Shown: positions 62,227 to 64,000 of the stretch, one piece after another
Layout: every line of letters starts with the position of its first letter
Position numbering within the stretch: position 1 is the first letter of the stretch
Assembly: GCA_035716025.1 (NCBI GenBank)
Contig: DASTKH010000018.1
Coordinates: 53,411 to 117,410, forward strand
Direction of reading: 5' to 3'
DNA from: JADGHE01 sp035716025
Lineage (GTDB): Bacteria > Pseudomonadota > Alphaproteobacteria > Rhizobiales > Xanthobacteraceae
DNA length: 64,000 nt
Made by a program: the position numbers and the translations under genes
The notes under the pieces: model-generated
Seen by the model: the letters and a program-made list of their open reading frames with translations, nothing else
Database searches by the model: none
Told to the model about the DNA's origin: nothing

Positions 62227-62961
62227 TCACGCTCCCTCTGCCGGCGCAGACTGAGACGCCGCCGCGTCCGGCGCCGCCGCGCCGTCGGGCAGGCGGAACT
62301 TGCCCGGCTTCGGCGCCTCCTCCGGCAGCTTCTTCTTCACCGCATCGCGCACCGTGATCCAGCCGCCCTTCGCACCCGGCACGGCGCCCTGCACCAGGAT
62401 GAGCCCGCGCTCTGGATCCGTGCGCACCACTTTGAGATTGAGCGTGGTCACACGATCCACGCCAAGATGTCCCGGCATCTTCTTGTTCTTGAAGGTTTTT
62501 CCCGGGTCCTGGCGGCCGCCGGTCGAACCGATCGAGCGGTGCGAGATCGACACGCCATGCGAGGCGCGCAAGCCGCCGAAATTCCACCGCTTCATGCCGC
62601 CCGCATAGCCCTTTCCGATCGAGGTGCCGGTCACGTCCACGTACTGGCCCGGCACGAAGTGATCGGCCGTGATCTCCGCGCCGACCGGGATGAGCGAGTC
62701 GTCGCTGACCCGGAACTCCGCGACGCGGCGCTTCGGCTCCACTTTGGCCACGGCGAAATGGCCGCGCTCGGCCTTTGGCACGTTTTTCGGCTTGCGCGGG
62801 CCCGCGCCGAGCTGCATGGCCAGATATCCGTTCTTCTCGGGCGTCCGGTGGGCGATGACCTGGCACTGCGCAAGCCGCAGCACCGTCACCGGCACGTGCT
62901 CGCCCGCATCCGTGAAGATGCGGGTCATTCCCACCTTCTGCGCGATCACACCGGAACGCAT
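62227..62961 (-). CDS. rplC: Ribosomal protein L3
   Basis: Large-subunit protein of 244 residues near the peptidyl-transferase centre. MRSGVIAQKVGMTRIFTDAG at the start; ASHGVSISHRSIGSTGGRQD holds the site whose glutamine is methylated in E. coli. An acidic/Ala-rich tail of about 30 residues follows the core. Confidence 0.97.
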   Translation of the reverse strand: MRSGVIAQKVGMTRIFTDAGEHVPVTVLRLAQCQVIAHRTPEKNGYLAMQLGAGPRKPKNVPKAERGHFAVAKVEPKRRVAEFRVSDDSLIPVGAEITADHFVPGQYVDVTGTSIGKGYAGGMKRWNFGGLRASHGVSISHRSIGSTGGRQDPGKTFKNKKMPGHLGVDRVTTLNLKVVRTDPERGLILVQGAVPGAKGGWITVRDAVKKKLPEEAPKPGKFRLPDGAAAPDAAASQSAPAEGA

Positions 62962-63046
62962 TGTCGTCGTCCTCGATCCAGTCTCAGTTCGTCCGACCGG
63001 GATTCACCCGCTCCGACGCGCGGAGAGATCTTCGTTCCCCATTCCC

Positions 63047-63355
63047 CTAGAGCTTGATCTCGACATCCACGCCGGCGGCGAGATCGAGCTTCATCAGGGC
63101 GTCGACCGTCTGCGGGGTCGGATCGACAATGTCGAGCAGCCGCTTGTGCGTACGCATTTCGAACTGCTCGCGGCTCTTCTTGTCGATGTGCGGAGAACGG
63201 TTGACGGTGAACTTCTCGATCCGGGTCGGCAGCGGAATCGGCCCGCGCACCTGTGCGCCGGTCCGTTTTGCGGTCGCGACGATCTCGCGCGTCGACGCAT
63301 CGAGAATGCGATGGTCGAACGCTTTGAGCCGGATTCTGATGTTCTGACCGTTCAT
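63047..63355 (-). CDS. rpsJ: Ribosomal protein S10
   Basis: Small-subunit protein and NusE antitermination factor, 102 residues. MNGQNIRIRLKAFDHRILDA at the start and KSREQFEMRTHKRLLDIVDP later. First gene of the S10 operon, 108 bases after tuf. Confidence 0.98.
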   Translation of the reverse strand: MNGQNIRIRLKAFDHRILDASTREIVATAKRTGAQVRGPIPLPTRIEKFTVNRSPHIDKKSREQFEMRTHKRLLDIVDPTPQTVDALMKLDLAAGVDVEIKL

Positions 63356-63463
63356 TTCGTTTCTCTCGTCCCCGCCCCTTCCCGCGAGAGCAGGAATCCA
63401 GGGAGGTTATCTTCCACCTGTTGGCTCCCGGGCCCCCGCTTTCGCGGGCACGAGCGACCCTCG
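63356..63463. repeat. Palindromic intergenic repeat between tuf and rpsJ
   Basis: Two inverted, imperfect copies of a motif around CCCGCGAAAGCGGG are present: TTCCCGCGAGAGCAGGAATC at about 63379-63398 and its counterpart CCCGCTTTCGCGGGCACGAG at about 63436-63455. The make-up resembles the CCCGCGAAAGCGGGAATCC-type repeats scattered through many alphaproteobacterial genomes. Confidence 0.5.
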
Positions 63464-64000
63464 CTATTCGATAATCGACGCGACGACACCCGCGCCGACC
63501 GTCCTGCCGCCCTCGCGGATCGCGAAGCGCAGCCGCTCTTCCATGGCGATCGGCACGATGAGCTCGACATCCATGGTCACGTTGTCTCCGGGCATCACCA
63601 TCTCGGTGCCCTCGGGCAGCTTGACGACGCCGGTCACGTCCGTCGTCCGGAAATAGAATTGCGGCCGGTAGTTGGAGAAGAACGGCGTGTGCCGCCCGCC
63701 TTCCTCCTTGGTGAGGATGTAGGCTTCGGCCTTGAACTTCGTGTGCGGCTTCACGGAGCCCGGCTTGCACAGCACCTGGCCGCGCTCAACGTCCTCGCGC
63801 TTCGTGCCGCGCAGCAGGCAGCCGACGTTGTCGCCCGCCTGGCCCTGATCGAGCAGCTTGCGGAACATCTCGACGCCGGTGACGGTGGTCTTCTGCGTCG
63901 GACGGATGCCGACGATCTCGACTTCCTCGCCGACCTTGACGATGCCGCGCTCGACGCGGCCGGTGCACACAGTGCCGCGGCCGGAGATCGAGAATACGTC
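63464..64000 (-). CDS. tuf: Elongation factor Tu, C-terminal part (cut by window end)
   Basis: GTPase that brings aminoacyl-tRNA to the ribosome. Only the last 178 residues are in the window, covering the end of the GTPase-domain linker, domain 2 (SISGRGTVCTGRVERGIVKV) and domain 3 (TPFFSNYRPQFYFRTTDVTG, ending VVASIIE). The GTP-binding motifs lie beyond position 64000. It precedes rpsJ, the usual str-S10 junction. Confidence 0.98.
   Translation of the reverse strand, partial: DVFSISGRGTVCTGRVERGIVKVGEEVEIVGIRPTQKTTVTGVEMFRKLLDQGQAGDNVGCLLRGTKREDVERGQVLCKPGSVKPHTKFKAEAYILTKEEGGRHTPFFSNYRPQFYFRTTDVTGVVKLPEGTEMVMPGDNVTMDVELIVPIAMEERLRFAIREGGRTVGAGVVASIIE

Overview
The window is a high-GC chromosomal segment from an alphaproteobacterium, most likely of the order Hyphomicrobiales (Rhizobiales). 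Pointers are the aat / DUF2155 / NDUFA12 block, the ATP12 - RluC - RarA - Do-protease block, a very long class II ribonucleotide reductase, an Omp25-like porin, a 'MCDYSL' family protein, many Bug-type solute-binding proteins, and a rhizobial-type promoter (CTTG.. N17 CTATAT). I saw no tRNA, rRNA, CRISPR array, insertion sequence or prophage.

Layout. 1-9.6 kb holds unlinked housekeeping genes: an aminotransferase, a signal-less HtrA-like protease, a receiver-domain protein, aat, DUF2155, NDUFA12, an MscS channel, a PilZ protein, a flavin reductase, a Bug protein and clpS. 9.7-16.7 kb holds a hydrolase, a frameshifted TMEM175 channel, a BrnT toxin remnant, and nrdJ with an NrdR-box promoter. 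16.8-22 kb is the fatty-acid block fabD-fabG-acpP-fabF-mltG. 22-36.8 kb is accessory metabolism: three more Bug proteins, class III alcohol dehydrogenase with two tandem hotdog thioesterases, DMT exporters, pirin, an acyl-CoA carboxylase beta chain and an FMN hydroxyacid oxidase. 36.8-48.3 kb carries atp12, rluC, rarA, degQ and a porin on the minus strand, with a plus-strand 2-oxoacid:acceptor oxidoreductase operon (FAD/Fe-S reductase, alpha, beta) sitting between atp12 and rluC. 48.7-64 kb is the complete S10-spc-alpha ribosomal block on the minus strand, from tuf (cut by the window end) to rplQ.

How genes work together. aat and clpS belong to the same N-degron pathway. fabD/G/F with acpP form the type II fatty-acid core. 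The kor genes should oxidise a 2-oxoacid to its acyl-CoA and pass electrons through ferredoxin-like clusters to NAD(P). The ribosomal block couples translation with secY, adk and rpoA.

Main oddities. An unrecorded-looking 52-codon ORF is translationally coupled between rplF and rplR. rplQ has an in-frame TAG at codon 30. The L5 protein has a roughly 50-residue N-terminal extension. The TMEM175 gene has a one-base deletion. The rplQ stop and the TMEM175 frameshift could both be assembly errors. I did not find a convincing wholly new multi-gene system; the small spc-operon ORF is the best candidate for something undescribed.
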